Below, one piece after another: positions 29,453-38,611 of a stretch of DNA of 64,000 nucleotides. Position 1 is the stretch's first letter. Every line of letters begins with the position of its first letter. Position numbers and translations under genes: made by a program. The stretch covers positions 1 through 64,000 of the forward strand of contig JAFUMO010000039.1 in NCBI GenBank assembly GCA_017482565.1, read 5' to 3'. The notes under the pieces are model-generated. The model was not told where the DNA came from. It was given only the letters and a program-made list of their open reading frames with translations, and ran no database searches. This stretch comes from Bacteroidales bacterium (GTDB taxonomy: Bacteria > Bacteroidota > Bacteroidia > Bacteroidales > UBA932).

Positions 29453-29461
29453 TAACTTTGC
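29453..29461 (+). promoter_or_regulatory. Putative tyrS promoter -7 box
   Basis: TAACTTTGC matches TAnnTTTG, just after the regulator's stop codon. It would give a leader of about 160 nt, which contains an inverted pair TCAGGC (29491-29496) / GCCTGA (29535-29540). No good -33 element. Confidence 0.45.
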
Positions 29462-29629
29462 CGGTTGTGCCGGTTTACCTCCATATGAATTCAGGCATAA
29501 AACAGGCCCTAATACCCCCAAATGACGGACTTACGCCTGATTTGGAAGAATGTGCACCGGAATGAGCCCGGAGAAAGGCAGAGAAGGAGAAGGCGATATC
29601 AGGAAATAATTTAAAAATACATAACAGAG

Positions 29630-30919
29630 ATGAAGAATTTTGTTGAAGAACTTACCTGGAGGGGAATGATCCATACTATGATGCCAGGTACCGAAGAGCA
29701 GCTTATGAAGGAGTGCACCTCTGCATACGTGGGAATTGACCCTACAGCAGATTCACTGCACATCGGACACCTTGTAAGCATCATGATGCTCAAGCATTTC
29801 CAGAACTGCGGCCACAAACCGTACGCTCTTATTGGAGGTGCTACAGGCATGATTGGCGACCCTTCAATGAAGAGCGCCGAGAGAAACCTGCTGGACGAGG
29901 AGACCCTCAACCACAATATTGCGGCAATCAAGAAACAGCTTTCAAGGTTCCTGGATTTTGATTCAGACAAGGAGAATGCTGCAGTACTTGTAAACAACTA
30001 TGATTGGATGAAGGATTTCTCTTTCCTTTCATTTATCCGTGATATTGGAAAGCACATTACAGTAAACTATATGATGAGCAAGGATTCTGTAAAGAAACGC
30101 CTCACAGGCGAGGCCCGCGAGGGTATGTCATTTACAGAGTTCTCATACCAGCTTGTACAGGGTTACGACTTCCTATACCTTAACGAGCACCGCAACTGCA
30201 AGCTGCAGATGGGTGGAAGCGACCAGTGGGGCAACATCACCACCGGTACCGAGCTTATCCGCAGAAAGACCGGAAATGAGGCTTTTGCCCTTACCTGCCC
30301 TCTAATTACAAAGGCCGACGGAGGAAAATTCGGCAAAACTGAGAAAGGGAACATCTGGCTGGACGCAAATTACACATCTCCATACACATTCTACCAGTTC
30401 TGGATGAATGTAGGTGATGAGGATGCCGAGAAGTATATAAAGATCTTTACAATGCTTGACCGGCAGACCATTGAGGCTGCAATTTCCGAGCACAAGGAGG
30501 CACCTCACATGAGGACGCTCCAGAAACTCCTTGCAAAGGAGATTACCATAATGGTCCACGGCGAGGAGGAGTTCAACAAGGCAGTTGAGGCCTCAAACAT
30601 GCTCTTCGGCAACTCTACACAGGAGGCCCTCAAGAAACTGGATGAGCAGACATTCCTCTCGGTATTTGACGGTGTACCGCAGCACGAGGTTGCAAAGGAG
30701 AAGCTTGGAAGCAATATCATTGACATGCTGGCAGTTGAGACAAATATCTTCCCATCCAAAGGAGAGTGCCGCAAGATGATCCAAGGCAACGGCCTGAGCA
30801 TAAACAAGGAGAAGTTCACTGCAGTTGACGGAACTCTATCAGAAGATAATTTGATTAACGGTAAGTATATTCTTGTTCAGAAAGGTAAAAAGAATTACTT
30901 CATCCTTAAGTTCAACTAA
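29630..30919 (+). CDS. tyrS: Tyrosyl-tRNA synthetase
   Basis: 429 residues, standard class I TyrRS. Class I signatures: LHIGHLVSI (HIGH, about residue 45) and KFGKTEKG (KMSKS-equivalent, about 232-239); tyrosine-binding YQLVQGYDF and [13 protein letters not shown]-terminal S4-like RNA-binding domain (about 355-429). About 180 bp of leader separates it from the regulator; rbfA follows after 7 bp. Confidence 0.97.
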   Translation: MKNFVEELTWRGMIHTMMPGTEEQLMKECTSAYVGIDPTADSLHIGHLVSIMMLKHFQNCGHKPYALIGGATGMIGDPSMKSAERNLLDEETLNHNIAAIKKQLSRFLDFDSDKENAAVLVNNYDWMKDFSFLSFIRDIGKHITVNYMMSKDSVKKRLTGEAREGMSFTEFSYQLVQGYDFLYLNEHRNCKLQMGGSDQWGNITTGTELIRRKTGNEAFALTCPLITKADGGKFGKTEKGNIWLDANYTSPYTFYQFWMNVGDEDAEKYIKIFTMLDRQTIEAAISEHKEAPHMRTLQKLLAKEITIMVHGEEEFNKAVEASNMLFGNSTQEALKKLDEQTFLSVFDGVPQHEVAKEKLGSNIIDMLAVETNIFPSKGECRKMIQGNGLSINKEKFTAVDGTLSEDNLINGKYILVQKGKKNYFILKFN

Positions 30920-30926
30920 TAATACT

Positions 30927-31271
30927 ATGGAAGGAGAGAGCACAAGACAACAGAAGATTGGCAAACAGTTGCAGAGGGACCTTGCCGAAATTATCCGCAG
31001 CAAGGGGATGGCCGCATTCGGCGGGGCAATGGTTACAGTAAGTGAAGTGAGAATCAGTCCTGATCTCTCTTTTGCCAAGGTATTTGTAAGCATTTTCCCA
31101 TCTGCCAAGGGAGACCAGGCAATGGAAACCCTGCAGAACTCAGTGAAGCAGATCCGTGGAGAGCTGGGAAGGCTTGTGGCAAAGCAGTTCCGCATTGTTC
31201 CGGAAATTGCCTTCTACAGGGACAGCACCCTGGATTATGTGGAGCATATAGATGATCTGCTAAAGAAATAG
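30927..31271 (+). CDS. rbfA: Ribosome-binding factor A
   Basis: 114 residues. RbfA is a KH-fold factor for 30S maturation and 16S 5'-end processing. Recognisable: QQKIGKQLQRDLAEII, VTVSEVRISPDLSFAKVFVS (in parts VTVSEVRISPDLS, AKVFVS), and RIVPEIAFYRDSTLDYVEHIDDLL in parts. Start at 30927 fits the family; a longer frame would overlap tyrS. The LolE-like gene starts 3 bp after its stop. Confidence 0.95.
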   Translation: MEGESTRQQKIGKQLQRDLAEIIRSKGMAAFGGAMVTVSEVRISPDLSFAKVFVSIFPSAKGDQAMETLQNSVKQIRGELGRLVAKQFRIVPEIAFYRDSTLDYVEHIDDLLKK

Positions 31272-31274
31272 GAA

Positions 31275-32474
31275 ATGGGTAATGCGCTTCATATTGCCCT
31301 AAGATACCTGTTTGCCAAGAAGAGCCATAATGTAATAAACATCATTTCAATCATCAGTGCGGCAGGGATTGCAATAGGGAGTATGGCGCTTGTCCTTATT
31401 CTCTCTGTATATAACGGCTTTGATAACTCCATAAAGGAAATTTATGAGGGTTACAAGGCCGATTATGTTATAGAGCCAACCCACGGCAAGACCTTCACCC
31501 TTACATCTGATACACTGGAGGAACTTGGGCAGATTCCAGGCGTAAGGAGTGCCAATCCGGTAGTGGAGGAGAAGGTTTTCCTCAAATATGACGGCAGGGA
31601 GACAATAGCAACATTGAGGGGAACCAACGATGAATTCCTGCAGGGTAGCTACATCACAGGGAACATAATTGAGGGGGAACCGGCATACAGGAAAGGTGAG
31701 ACAAACCAGGCCGTAATCAGCCAGACCCTTGCCTACACGCTTGGGCTGAGAGTGCGCTTCCTGGCGCCGCTGGAACTTTATTTCCCCCGCAAGGATACCC
31801 GGGTATCCATAACCAACCCGCTGGAATCAATAAATACTGCAACACTTTACCCCAGCGCCATCATCCGCACTGATGCGGAGAATGCAGAAAACCTCCTCTA
31901 CGCAGATGCTTCAACAGTAAGGAAACTTGCCGGAATCCCGGCAGGGGAGTGCTCAATGCTGGAAATCAATGCCAACGGCAATCTTCTTCCCGATAATCTG
32001 AAGAAAATTAAATCTCTCTTCCCCGAATGCACCATCAAGGACAAAGCCCAGCAGAATGCCACCCTGTACAGGATGATGAAGGCGGAGAAATTTGCAGTAT
32101 ACCTTATTCTGTTCTTTGTAATAGCAATAATCTCTGTAAACATATTCAGTTGCCTGAGCATGCTCATTACAGACAAGAGGGAGGATATAGAGACTTTCCT
32201 GAGCATGGGAGCCACTAAAGAGCTTGCAGAGAGAATTTTTCATTTGCACGGATTTCTCATATCACTGCTGGGATGCATAATTGGAATCTGCATAGGATTG
32301 GCCGCCGCGTATCTGCAGAAAACATACGGAATTATAACTGTTCCGGGGAATTACCTCATATCTGCATATCCTGTGGAGATACGCGCTGCAGACATTCTCA
32401 TCATTTTTACGGGTGTATCAGCCATAGGTTATGCCATCTCCCGGCTTCCTGTGAAAAATTTTTTTAAAAATTAG
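31275..32474 (+). CDS. LolC/LolE-type ABC transporter permease (FtsX-fold)
   Basis: 399 residues. MacB/FtsX architecture: membrane segment near residues 20-45 (IISIISAAGIAIGSMALVLILSVYNGFDNSI, in parts IISAAGIAIGSMALV, YNGFD), a large periplasmic domain (about 45-265), and three C-terminal membrane segments with INIFSCLSMLITDKREDIE-like SVNIFSCLSMLITDKRED and LSMGATKELAERIF. Lol permeases extract lipoproteins from the inner membrane; rbfA next to this gene is common in Bacteroidota. No ATPase gene is adjacent, so the LolD partner must be elsewhere. Confidence 0.88.
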   Translation: MGNALHIALRYLFAKKSHNVINIISIISAAGIAIGSMALVLILSVYNGFDNSIKEIYEGYKADYVIEPTHGKTFTLTSDTLEELGQIPGVRSANPVVEEKVFLKYDGRETIATLRGTNDEFLQGSYITGNIIEGEPAYRKGETNQAVISQTLAYTLGLRVRFLAPLELYFPRKDTRVSITNPLESINTATLYPSAIIRTDAENAENLLYADASTVRKLAGIPAGECSMLEINANGNLLPDNLKKIKSLFPECTIKDKAQQNATLYRMMKAEKFAVYLILFFVIAIISVNIFSCLSMLITDKREDIETFLSMGATKELAERIFHLHGFLISLLGCIIGICIGLAAAYLQKTYGIITVPGNYLISAYPVEIRAADILIIFTGVSAIGYAISRLPVKNFFKN

Positions 32475-32529
32475 TGCAACGTTTTGCAGCACCCCTGCAT
32501 CTTATAAATGTAGGTTTAGGTTTTAGTAC

Positions 32530-32571
32530 AAAAAAGGGGTCCCCGTAGGTAGTAGCGGGAGCCCCTTTTTA
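32530..32571. terminator. Terminator between the LolE-like gene and ispE
   Basis: Imperfect stem AAAAAAGGGGTCCCCG / CGGGAGCCCCTTTTT with a 10-nt loop, between convergent genes; A-run and T-run make it usable in both directions. Confidence 0.8.
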
Positions 32572-32593
32572 GTACGCCTTAAAAGCCATCAGT

Positions 32594-33415
32594 TCATTTC
32601 TTGAATATCCCAAAGAATGCAGAGCCGCTGCCGCTCATTGAGGCATATACTGCGCCCTGGGCATACAGCTCATCCTTATATGGTGCAAGTTCCGGGATCT
32701 TTGCAAATACCGTTGTTTCAAAATCATTCACCACGCAACCTTTCCAGGTATCTACCGGATTGCGGAGCATCTGGAGGAGCTGCCGGGAATCAAACTTTTC
32801 CCCATTTGCAACCCTTTTGTTGCGTGGCACTATTCCACCATAGGCTGCTGCGGTTGAGACAAAATATGGAGGAAAAACAAGCCTTATTTGATAATCATCC
32901 AGAGGAAAGATCTCTGCAGGTTCCAGAATCTCCCCCCTGCCTGTTCCTATCATGGGCCTATTGTAGATGAAGAAGGCACAATCACTCCCAAGTGTGGCGG
33001 CATACTCAGCAAGCCTTTCATCTGAAAGGCCAAGGGAGAACATTTCATTGAGACCCTTGAGTGTGAAGGCTGCATCTGAGGAGCCTCCCCCCAATCCGGC
33101 ACCTACCGGAATCTTCTTGTACAGATGGATTGCTACCGGCGGAATGTCAAAATCCCTGTGCAAGGCATTGTAGGCCCTTACACAGAGGTTATCCATAGGG
33201 TCCCCGGGGTACTCTATGCCATACTGGTGCATCTGGAGCTCATCAGATTCCACAATCTCCAGTACATCCACAGGATGGGAAGAAACTTCCCCGTCCTTGG
33301 CATTCCCCACTACTCCAACAGGATAAAAGAGGGTTTCAAGGTTATGAAACCCATCCTCCCTCTTTTCAATCACGTTCAATCCTATGTTTATCTTTGCATT
33401 CGGATACAGAATCAT
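32594..33415 (-). CDS. ispE: 4-diphosphocytidyl-2-C-methyl-D-erythritol kinase
   Basis: 273 residues from the ATG at 33415. GHMP kinase of the non-mevalonate isoprenoid pathway. Motifs: YPNAKINIGLNV at the N terminus, the ATP loop PVGAGLGGGSSDAA (about 93-106), and the C-terminal MSGSGSAFFGIF. A GTG at 33427 would add four residues and overlap nrdJ by 8 bp; the ATG leaves 4 bp and matches family N termini. Likely co-transcribed with nrdJ. Confidence 0.95.
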   Translation of the reverse strand: MILYPNAKINIGLNVIEKREDGFHNLETLFYPVGVVGNAKDGEVSSHPVDVLEIVESDELQMHQYGIEYPGDPMDNLCVRAYNALHRDFDIPPVAIHLYKKIPVGAGLGGGSSDAAFTLKGLNEMFSLGLSDERLAEYAATLGSDCAFFIYNRPMIGTGRGEILEPAEIFPLDDYQIRLVFPPYFVSTAAAYGGIVPRNKRVANGEKFDSRQLLQMLRNPVDTWKGCVVNDFETTVFAKIPELAPYKDELYAQGAVYASMSGSGSAFFGIFKK

Positions 33416-33419
33416 ATCA

Positions 33420-35951
33420 TCAACCACATTTTGAATAGCCGCAGTTCATACAAACGAGACAGCCCTCCTGATAAACCAGATTGTTTGAATTACACTTAGA
33501 GCACTTCTTGCCTGTGTCATCCTTGGTACCGTCCGGAATGTAGCGCTTCAAGCTGCGCTCCACACCGTTCTTCCAGGTGTTGATGGCCTCGCTGTCCAGT
33601 GAAAGCCCGTTGATGAGGTTGAGGACATCCACAATTGGCATACCGTGGCGCAACACACCTGAGATGAGCTTCGCATAGTTCCAGTACTCTTTGTTGAACA
33701 TGTGGGAGATACCTCCTACAATGTTTGTATAGCCATATTTGTCAATGAAATGGAAATCGTAGCGGGTAAGACCGGTCTTTACATCCTTCTCTTTTACAAT
33801 GAATCCGCTCTCAACAGATTTAGGGATGTTGCGGCTGTCCTCATCCACAAGACCGGTAAAGATCTCGTATGGTGAGCCGTTGAGCTTGCCCACAAGTGCA
33901 ATCCATTTCTCCTTGCCGTTCATGAAGCGGATAACGTCAGCCTCAAGTGATTTTGGCCTCTCCTTAGGCTTAAGGGAAACAGCCTCCTTCTTATCCTCCT
34001 TTGCAGATACCAGCACACCGGCCCTTGAACCGTCCCTATAAACGGTAACTCCTTTACAGCCAACCTCCCATGCGGTCTTGTAAACATTTGCAACAAGCTC
34101 CTCGGTTACTGAGTTAGGCAAGTTTACGGTTACGCTGATAGAGTGGTCAACCCATTTCTGGATGCTTCCCTGCATCTTCACCTTGGCAACCCAGTCAATG
34201 TCTGCAGATGTTGCCCTGTAATAAGGCGACTTCTCAACCAAAGTCTCAACATCCTTCACGCTCATCTTCTTCACATCCTCTGCGGGGATGCCGTTAACCT
34301 CACACCAGGTAAGGAACTTGTGGTGGAATACATAGTACTCCTCCCAGCAATCCCCAACATCATCCTTGAAGGTGATTACGGCGTTCTTGTCATTAGGGTT
34401 CACCTTTCTTCTCCTGATATAGAATGGAAGGAAGACAGGCTCAATTCCAGATGTGGTCTGTGTCATCAGGGAAGTGGTACCTGTAGGGGCAATTGTAAGG
34501 AGCGAGATGTTCCTTCTGCCCACCTTGGACATAAGCTTGTAGAGCTCAGGATCATCTGTGCGGATTCTGTCAATCATAGGATTGTTCTCCTCCCTCTTTG
34601 TATCGTAGATAGGGAATGCCCCCCTCTCCGATGCCATGTTCACAGAAGACCTGTAAGCCTCAACTGCAAGGGATTTCTGAACCTCAACCGCAAAGTCAAT
34701 TGCTTTCTCGGAACCGTATCTCATACCAAGGGCAGCCAACATATCGCCCTCTGCGGTAATGCCCAGACCGGTACGCCTTCCGCCAAGTGATTTTGCCTTT
34801 ATCTTTTCCCACAAGTCAAGCTCTGTCCTCTTCACATCCTCAGTCTCAGGATCAGATTTGATCTTGCCAAGAATAGCTTCAATCTTCTCCATTTCAAGGT
34901 CAATGAGATCATCCATAAGCCTCATGGCCTTGCGTGAATGCTCCTTGAAGAGCTCCATATTGAATCTTGCCTCAGGAGTGAAAGGATTCTCCACATAGGC
35001 ATACAGGTTCATTGCAATAAGACGGCAAGAATCGTAAGGGCACAATGGAATCTCACCGCAAGGGTTGGTGCTTACTGTCCTGTAGCCGAGGTCTGCATAG
35101 CAGTCTGCCACTGACTCCCTGAGCACTGTATCCCAGAACAATACGCCCGGCTCTGCCGATTTCCACGCATTGTGCACAATCTTCTTCCATATATTCTGTG
35201 CACTTACCATCTTTGATACCTTAGGCTCAACTGCATCTACAGGGTATTTCTGCTCGTACTGCTCTCCTGAAAGGGCTGCCTTCATGAACTCGTCATCAAT
35301 CTTCACTGATACGTTGGCTCCGGTAACCTTGCCCTGCTCCATCTTGGCATCAATGAACTTTTCGCTGTCGGGATGCTTGATGGAAATTGAAAGCATGAGG
35401 GCCCCCCTGCGGCCGTCCTGGGCCACCTCCCTTGTTGAATTTGAGTATCTCTCCATAAATGGGACCACACCTGTAGAGGTGAGGGCGCTGTTGAGCACTG
35501 CGCTTCCCTGAGGGCGGATGTGTGAAAGGTCGTGTCCTACACCGCCACGGCGTTTCATAAGCTGCACCTGCTCCTCATCTATCTTCATGATTCCGCCGTA
35601 TGAATCTGCCGGCTTGTCATGACCGACCACAAAGCAGTTTGACAGTGATGCAATCTGGTAGTTGTTGCCTATACCGGTCATAGGGCCACCCTGAGGAATC
35701 ACATAGTTGAAGTCCTTGAGAAGATCATAAATCTCATCCTCACTCATTGGATTAGGATACTTGTTCTCAATTCTTGCAAACTCGCGTGCAAGTCTGCGGT
35801 GCATGTCATCCGGTGATTTCTCATACAAGTTGCCATATGAATCCTTCATGGCGTACTTGTTGATCCATACAGACGCAGCCAACTCATCCCCTTTAAAGAA
35901 GTTAATGCTCGCCTGCAGGGCCTCTTCATAAGTGTAGGTACTGATACTCAT
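33420..35951 (-). CDS. nrdJ: Adenosylcobalamin-dependent (class II) ribonucleotide reductase
   Basis: 843 residues. Makes deoxyribonucleotides with an adenosylcobalamin-generated thiyl radical, oxygen-independent. Seen: ASLSNCFVVG (substrate Cys), STNPCGEIPL (active-site NPCGE), TIAPTGTTSLMTQTTSGIEP in parts, VTVNLPNS, and a C-terminal zinc-ribbon/redox tail CSKCN...CLVCMNCGYSKCG. The start at 35951 (MSISTYTYEEAL) gives the family's N terminus; upstream in-frame codons do not resemble NrdJ. No B12-box riboswitch was recognised in the about 200 bp upstream. Confidence 0.95.
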   Translation of the reverse strand: MSISTYTYEEALQASINFFKGDELAASVWINKYAMKDSYGNLYEKSPDDMHRRLAREFARIENKYPNPMSEDEIYDLLKDFNYVIPQGGPMTGIGNNYQIASLSNCFVVGHDKPADSYGGIMKIDEEQVQLMKRRGGVGHDLSHIRPQGSAVLNSALTSTGVVPFMERYSNSTREVAQDGRRGALMLSISIKHPDSEKFIDAKMEQGKVTGANVSVKIDDEFMKAALSGEQYEQKYPVDAVEPKVSKMVSAQNIWKKIVHNAWKSAEPGVLFWDTVLRESVADCYADLGYRTVSTNPCGEIPLCPYDSCRLIAMNLYAYVENPFTPEARFNMELFKEHSRKAMRLMDDLIDLEMEKIEAILGKIKSDPETEDVKRTELDLWEKIKAKSLGGRRTGLGITAEGDMLAALGMRYGSEKAIDFAVEVQKSLAVEAYRSSVNMASERGAFPIYDTKREENNPMIDRIRTDDPELYKLMSKVGRRNISLLTIAPTGTTSLMTQTTSGIEPVFLPFYIRRRKVNPNDKNAVITFKDDVGDCWEEYYVFHHKFLTWCEVNGIPAEDVKKMSVKDVETLVEKSPYYRATSADIDWVAKVKMQGSIQKWVDHSISVTVNLPNSVTEELVANVYKTAWEVGCKGVTVYRDGSRAGVLVSAKEDKKEAVSLKPKERPKSLEADVIRFMNGKEKWIALVGKLNGSPYEIFTGLVDEDSRNIPKSVESGFIVKEKDVKTGLTRYDFHFIDKYGYTNIVGGISHMFNKEYWNYAKLISGVLRHGMPIVDVLNLINGLSLDSEAINTWKNGVERSLKRYIPDGTKDDTGKKCSKCNSNNLVYQEGCLVCMNCGYSKCG

Positions 35952-36151
35952 TAAGTTATATATTATTAAATTATTGTTTTCTGCCGATGCTGCACAAAAA
36001 AAGCAGCCAACTATCCAAGATAATTGACTGCAAGATACTTCATTTTTGCACCACAAGCGGCAATTCCCTCCATTAATTATTAACAAGTAATCAACATAAG
36101 GCTACAGATGCCCGCAGGACACACATTACCATCTTCCCTGCTACAAATTGG

Positions 36152-37153
36152 CTAACAGCAATGTTTGCTGCAGTTGGCGCATTCTGAGAACTCTCCCCTG
36201 AGCCTGCTCTCCACCATTGAGTGCAGCCTCTCCCTAAGTGCCTCATTGGATACCTTCTCCAACACCGCATATGCAAAGGCCTGCTGCTGCAACAGCCTCG
36301 CCTCACCCTTCTCAATTCCACGCGAGCGCATATAGAAGAGCTCATCCTCATTCAGGCTCCCCACAGTTGCACCGTGTGAACACTTCACATCATCCGCGTA
36401 AATTTCAAGGTGCGGACGGGTATATGCCTTTGCCGACTCGGATGCAAGGAGGTTGTTGTTTGCCTGGTAGGCCTCAGTCTTCTGGGCATCCTTTGCCACA
36501 TAAATACGGCCGCTGAAGCTGGTCCTGGACTCACCGTCCAAAATTCCCTTGAACAGCTGCGAACTGTGGCACTCCGGCACATTGTGGAATATGTTCACAT
36601 TTGTAGAGACCCTCTGCGTACCGTCCGCAAGGTAAAGGCCGTTGAGACAGCACTCCCCGCCCTTTCCGTTCAGGGAAACCTCAACGCTGTTGGATATATC
36701 ACCTCCGTGCAGGGTAATGATGTTCAGGTTCAACACGGCACCCGCCGCCATCTCCACCTTGAACGCACTGCTGTGCCTCGACTTGTTGTGCTCGTTCTGC
36801 ATCACAACCATATCCAGCACTGCCCTCTCACCCAGCTTTATGTTTACATCCTCATGGGTTACAAAATCCAGCATTGAAAGGGTATGCGAACACAGGAGCA
36901 CCCTTGCCTGCGCCCCCTCCTCCAAAATGTAGTCTGTTGAGTATGAAAGGTCTTCCTCCACCTGCCTGCTCCTCACCTGGATTATCTGCAGCAAGCGGGG
37001 TAGAATCTCCCCCCTGCCCAGCCTCAGCCCGCGGTTCTCACCCTCTCCATCCACCACAAACACCTGGTCTGTATTCTCCAGGGGCACTCGGCACTTGAAC
37101 TCAACCTCATCCTGCAGGGACTTGTCGGGAATATAAATGTAATTGTTCTCCAT
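36152..37153 (-). CDS. sufD: Fe-S cluster assembly protein SufD
   Basis: 333 residues, short but within the SufD range. SufB-SufC-SufD forms the scaffold complex for de novo Fe-S cluster assembly. The beta-helix core shows ELFKGILDGESRTSFSGRIYV-like sequence (in parts LFKGILDGESRTSFSG, VAKDAQKTEAYQANNNLL) and the conserved KCSHGATVGSLNEDELFYMRSRGI (in part CSHGATVGSLNEDELFY). A short Cys-rich tail (CANCSKHCC) is unusual. Last gene of sufB-pnuC-sufC-sufD. An exact TTCCCGACAR word (37123) lies near the 5' end (IPDKS). Confidence 0.94.
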   Translation of the reverse strand: MENNYIYIPDKSLQDEVEFKCRVPLENTDQVFVVDGEGENRGLRLGRGEILPRLLQIIQVRSRQVEEDLSYSTDYILEEGAQARVLLCSHTLSMLDFVTHEDVNIKLGERAVLDMVVMQNEHNKSRHSSAFKVEMAAGAVLNLNIITLHGGDISNSVEVSLNGKGGECCLNGLYLADGTQRVSTNVNIFHNVPECHSSQLFKGILDGESRTSFSGRIYVAKDAQKTEAYQANNNLLASESAKAYTRPHLEIYADDVKCSHGATVGSLNEDELFYMRSRGIEKGEARLLQQQAFAYAVLEKVSNEALRERLHSMVESRLRGEFSECANCSKHCC

Positions 37154-37177
37154 ATTGATCTTCCTTTTCCCGATAGT

Positions 37178-37933
37178 TTATTCCCCTTTTATCAGCCAGT
37201 CATATCCTCTGGTCTCCACCTCAAGGGCAAGCTCCTTGCCTGAAGTCTTTATTATCCTACCCTTGTAGAGTACATGCACAATATCAGGAACAATGTAATC
37301 CAGCAGCCTCTGGTAGTGTGTAATTACAATTGTTGCATTGTCTGTTCTCTTGAGCTTGTTCACTCCGGTAGCCACAATGCGGAGGGCATCCACATCAAGC
37401 CCGCTGTCTGTCTCGTCCAGGATTGCAAGTTTAGGGTCCAGCATGGCCATCTGGAAAATCTCGTTCCTCTTCTTCTCTCCACCGGAGAAGCCCACATTCA
37501 CCCCCCTTGAAGAGAAGGCAGGGTCCATCTCCACAATTGCCATCTTCTCACGCATGAGCTTCAGGTACTCCGCCGCTGTAAGGGGAGCAAGACCCTTCTG
37601 CCTGCGGTGTTCGTTCACCGCTGTCTTCATGAAGTTAACATTGGTAACTCCGGGAATCTCTATAGGATACTGGAACCCAAGGAAAAGGCCCGCCCATGAA
37701 CGCTCCTCCGGACTCATCTCCAGCAGGTTCTGCCCCAGAAACTTAACTGTTCCCTCAGTAACCTCATAGTTCTCCTTGCCTGCAAGTACTGCAGAAAGGG
37801 TACTTTTGCCCGAACCGTTAGGGCCCATTATAGCGTGTACCTCACCAGGCCTTACAACCAGGTCTATACCTTTGAGAATCTCCTTGCCATTGATGCTGGC
37901 ATGCAAATTTTTTATTTCAATCAAATTTTCCAT
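37178..37933 (-). CDS. sufC: Fe-S cluster assembly ATPase SufC
   Basis: 251 residues, ABC-type ATPase of the SufBCD scaffold, cytoplasmic. Walker A GPNGSGKS (about 38-45), ABC signature FSGGEKKRNE, Walker B LAILDETDSGLD with the SufC-specific DETDSGLD, and the H-loop VITHYQRLL. Full length. Follows pnuC by 12 bp and precedes sufD by 24 bp. Confidence 0.97.
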   Translation of the reverse strand: MENLIEIKNLHASINGKEILKGIDLVVRPGEVHAIMGPNGSGKSTLSAVLAGKENYEVTEGTVKFLGQNLLEMSPEERSWAGLFLGFQYPIEIPGVTNVNFMKTAVNEHRRQKGLAPLTAAEYLKLMREKMAIVEMDPAFSSRGVNVGFSGGEKKRNEIFQMAMLDPKLAILDETDSGLDVDALRIVATGVNKLKRTDNATIVITHYQRLLDYIVPDIVHVLYKGRIIKTSGKELALEVETRGYDWLIKGE

Positions 37934-37945
37934 AATCTAACCGTA

Positions 37946-38593
37946 TTAAATCTCCTGCGCCTTCATCTGTTTCCTCCACATTGCAAACCCGAAGAATGCA
38001 AGGATGAGGTATCCGGCACTTACAAGCGGCATGAACACAAGGCCTGCCTTGATATATAGCGTTATGTTGGTTACATTCACAACCAGCCATGCTCCCCAGC
38101 AGTCAATCTTCTTCTGTGCCGAAAGATACTGCGCCAGCAGGATGAATGCAGTTACAAAAGCATCCAGGAACGGTGCACGTGCCATAGGGAAAAGATCCGG
38201 CCACCACACATTCAGCCGGCTGAGCAGGAAGCCCCAGCAAACGGTAAACGCAGCCACAATGGCAAGCAGCCCCAGCCTCTCCCTGTTTGTAAGTACTGTT
38301 ATCTTCAGCTGTTCCTTGCGGTCCTTCTCATTCTGGGCCGGATGGGTCCAACGGTAATGCCCAAAGAAGTTTATCACAAATGAAATCGGCTGCACCAGCA
38401 TGCTTGAATAAAGATGCTTCTGCAGGAACATGAAAAACAGGAGGATATTGTACAGGTACCCCACCCAGAAGTTGAGCACCTTCCCCCTTGTGGCCAGAAA
38501 CACACAGCTGAGGCCGGCTGTAACAGCCAGCAGCTCCAGAAGGCTCACCCCCTGGCCGCCCAAAGTAAACAATATGTTATCTATACTGAACAT
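37946..38593 (-). CDS. PnuC-family vitamin transporter (nicotinamide riboside or thiamine type)
   Basis: 215 residues with seven hydrophobic segments. PnuC features: GKVLNFWVGYLYNILLFFMF-type second segment (in part NFWVGYLYNILLFF), NFFGHYRW, and near the end CWGAWLVVNVTNITLYIKAGL in part WGAWLVVNVTNITLY. PnuC imports nicotinamide riboside; close homologues (PnuT) take thiamine. It is inserted between sufB and sufC in the suf operon and lies close to the ThiL-like gene at 40100, so thiamine transport is a real alternative. Gene symbol withheld for that reason. Confidence 0.85.
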   Translation of the reverse strand: MFSIDNILFTLGGQGVSLLELLAVTAGLSCVFLATRGKVLNFWVGYLYNILLFFMFLQKHLYSSMLVQPISFVINFFGHYRWTHPAQNEKDRKEQLKITVLTNRERLGLLAIVAAFTVCWGFLLSRLNVWWPDLFPMARAPFLDAFVTAFILLAQYLSAQKKIDCWGAWLVVNVTNITLYIKAGLVFMPLVSAGYLILAFFGFAMWRKQMKAQEI

Positions 38594-38611
38594 TTTCTTT
38601 CCAAAAAATTA

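Noticed and set aside
35952..36151. Cobalamin riboswitch upstream of nrdJ
   Set aside because: A B12-dependent enzyme made it worth looking for, but no B12 box or recognisable core was found on the minus strand.
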